A DNA stretch of 64,000 bases, taken from NCBI RefSeq assembly GCF_040412425.1, contig NC_089795.1, positions 77,325,163 to 77,389,162 of the forward strand, given 5' to 3'. This stretch comes from Macrobrachium rosenbergii. Taxonomy: Eukaryota > Arthropoda > Malacostraca > Decapoda > Palaemonidae. The notes below the pieces were generated by a model that saw only the letters and a list, made by a program, of their open reading frames with translations, was not told the origin of the DNA and did no database searches. The position numbers and the translations under genes were made by a program. The stretch's first letter is position 1; each line of letters begins with the position of its first letter. Shown here piece after piece: positions 63,074-64,000 of this stretch.

Positions 63074-64000
63074 CCAAAGTCTACAACACGCAGGTGCTGC
63101 CCCTGGGTAACATATGCCAGATAGATCAACCCATATAAACTAATTGAAATAAAGTGAGCGCATCTCATCATAACTGAGCTATGGCGTCATAAATACGGTC
63201 TTTTCAACTAACAGCGACATTGTTGCTGAATTAAGCCAAACTTATGGTCACCGTGGTTCCCGTAATTTTTGTTTTTAATTCGTTTCGTTTTTTTTGGGGG
63301 GGGGGAGGTGGGGGGCTCATTCCCCCTCTCTGACTTTTCTTGATAAATATTTTTTACCGTTTAACGAATTAAATATACTTAAAACTTTAAGAGATTTACA
63401 GTGAATTTCTTACTTACTTCTATTACACCTCCATCTGGTCTCATTACCTCATCATCTTTCAATTATTTCCGAATTATTATTAGAGGCAAGTGGCAAATTA
63501 TATGCCGCGTCGTTTAAGCAAATGGTGGTAAGCCCCCAGCCAATAGGAGCGCTGGATGCTTGACAGTTAATTACCGCAGAAAATTGTTCAACTTGAAGAG
63601 AAGCGTCTTGTGAATGAAACTGCCGCCCTAATTGTATCCGTTACAGAAGCGTAAATTTCATGTGGGAGCTGTAACCTACGGAAGATACTAAAACACTGTA
63701 CAGACACACACACACACACGCTCAACCTGATGTATGACGGTGAACATCAGGCTTTTTTCATCCTCGTTTAAAAGTATCCCCCCCACCATCTTCCTCTCTA
63801 TATGTTCATTCATAAATACAAAAGTATAAGTACGCTATGTATGTGTTAGTATACGTACGATGCATCCAGCTATCAGCTACTGTCACGTCATTAACTACTG
63901 GAATAGCAGGGAATTTATTTTCCAATTATCTGATTTTCCCCGGGTGCAGATGCGAATTTCAAAACAATGCAGGACCAAATGACGCCATATTAGGCATAGC
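63072..64000. other. Unique sequence with a possible regulatory patch
   Basis: A G-run lies at 63296-63306. Positions 63470-63640 are less AT-rich and hold a CCAAT word (63540), TGACAG directly followed by TTAATTAC (63561-63574; Meis/Hth-like and Hox-like half sites), and CCGCCCTAATTG. Function is speculative. No gene recognised. Confidence 0.35.

Overview
The window looks like non-coding DNA from the nuclear genome of a decapod crustacean, most likely a shrimp or prawn. The evidence is AT-rich DNA saturated with very long (TA)n and (GA)n/(CT)n microsatellites, short interspersed repeats that resemble repeats I remember as common in shrimp and prawn sequence, and no operon-like or continuous coding structure. 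The species is an inference. I found no intact protein-coding gene, rRNA, functional tRNA, CRISPR array or prokaryotic feature. Nearly all open frames are short and chance-like, or are Ser-Leu, Arg-Glu and Ile-Tyr runs made by microsatellites.

Layout. 0-4 kb: a hairpin-rich repeat (1441-1835) and a head-to-head pair of SINE-like repeats (3534-3737). 4-5.7 kb: two arrays in which a unique unit of 30-60 bp alternates with GA tracts. 5.9-9.6 kb: an inverted pair of a repeat carrying a tRNA-like domain, two copies of a ~300-bp retroposon each flanked by target-site duplications, and a tandem duplication. 12-16.4 kb: compound microsatellites, a nested palindrome, two copies of a related retroposon subfamily, a (TA)n-linked arm repeat, a decayed LINE reverse transcriptase (RT) fragment and a truncated SINE. 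16.4-25.9 kb: mostly unique, unrecognised DNA. 25.9-36.4 kb: three copies of tRNA-derived SINE-1 (one with a perfect 15-bp duplication), two more LINE RT remnants and another SINE-2 copy. 36-48 kb: mostly unique sequence with a few hairpins, duplications and GC-rich islands. 48-51 kb: a hAT-type MITE, two further CT/GA-anchored arrays and the second copy of an (ATT)n-linked repeat. 51-64 kb: unique sequence, one SINE-1 copy, a palindromic form of the (TA)n-linked repeat, and a 289-bp foldback element lodged inside a (TA)n tract.

The elements fit one story. LINE RT remnants show that a retrotransposition machinery was present. tRNA-derived and stem-loop-ended SINEs with target duplications show that it was used in trans. 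hAT-like and foldback elements record DNA transposition. Several repeat families are physically joined to a particular microsatellite: (TA)n, (ATT)n or (GA)n. The most unusual feature is a set of four independent GA/CT-anchored minisatellites with unrelated units but the same architecture, which suggests that GA tracts drive local amplification of whatever DNA lies between them.

Limits: alignments were made by eye, boundaries are usually good to a few bases up to about 20, and exons of a large gene with long introns could be missed. Family names are given only where motifs are visible.
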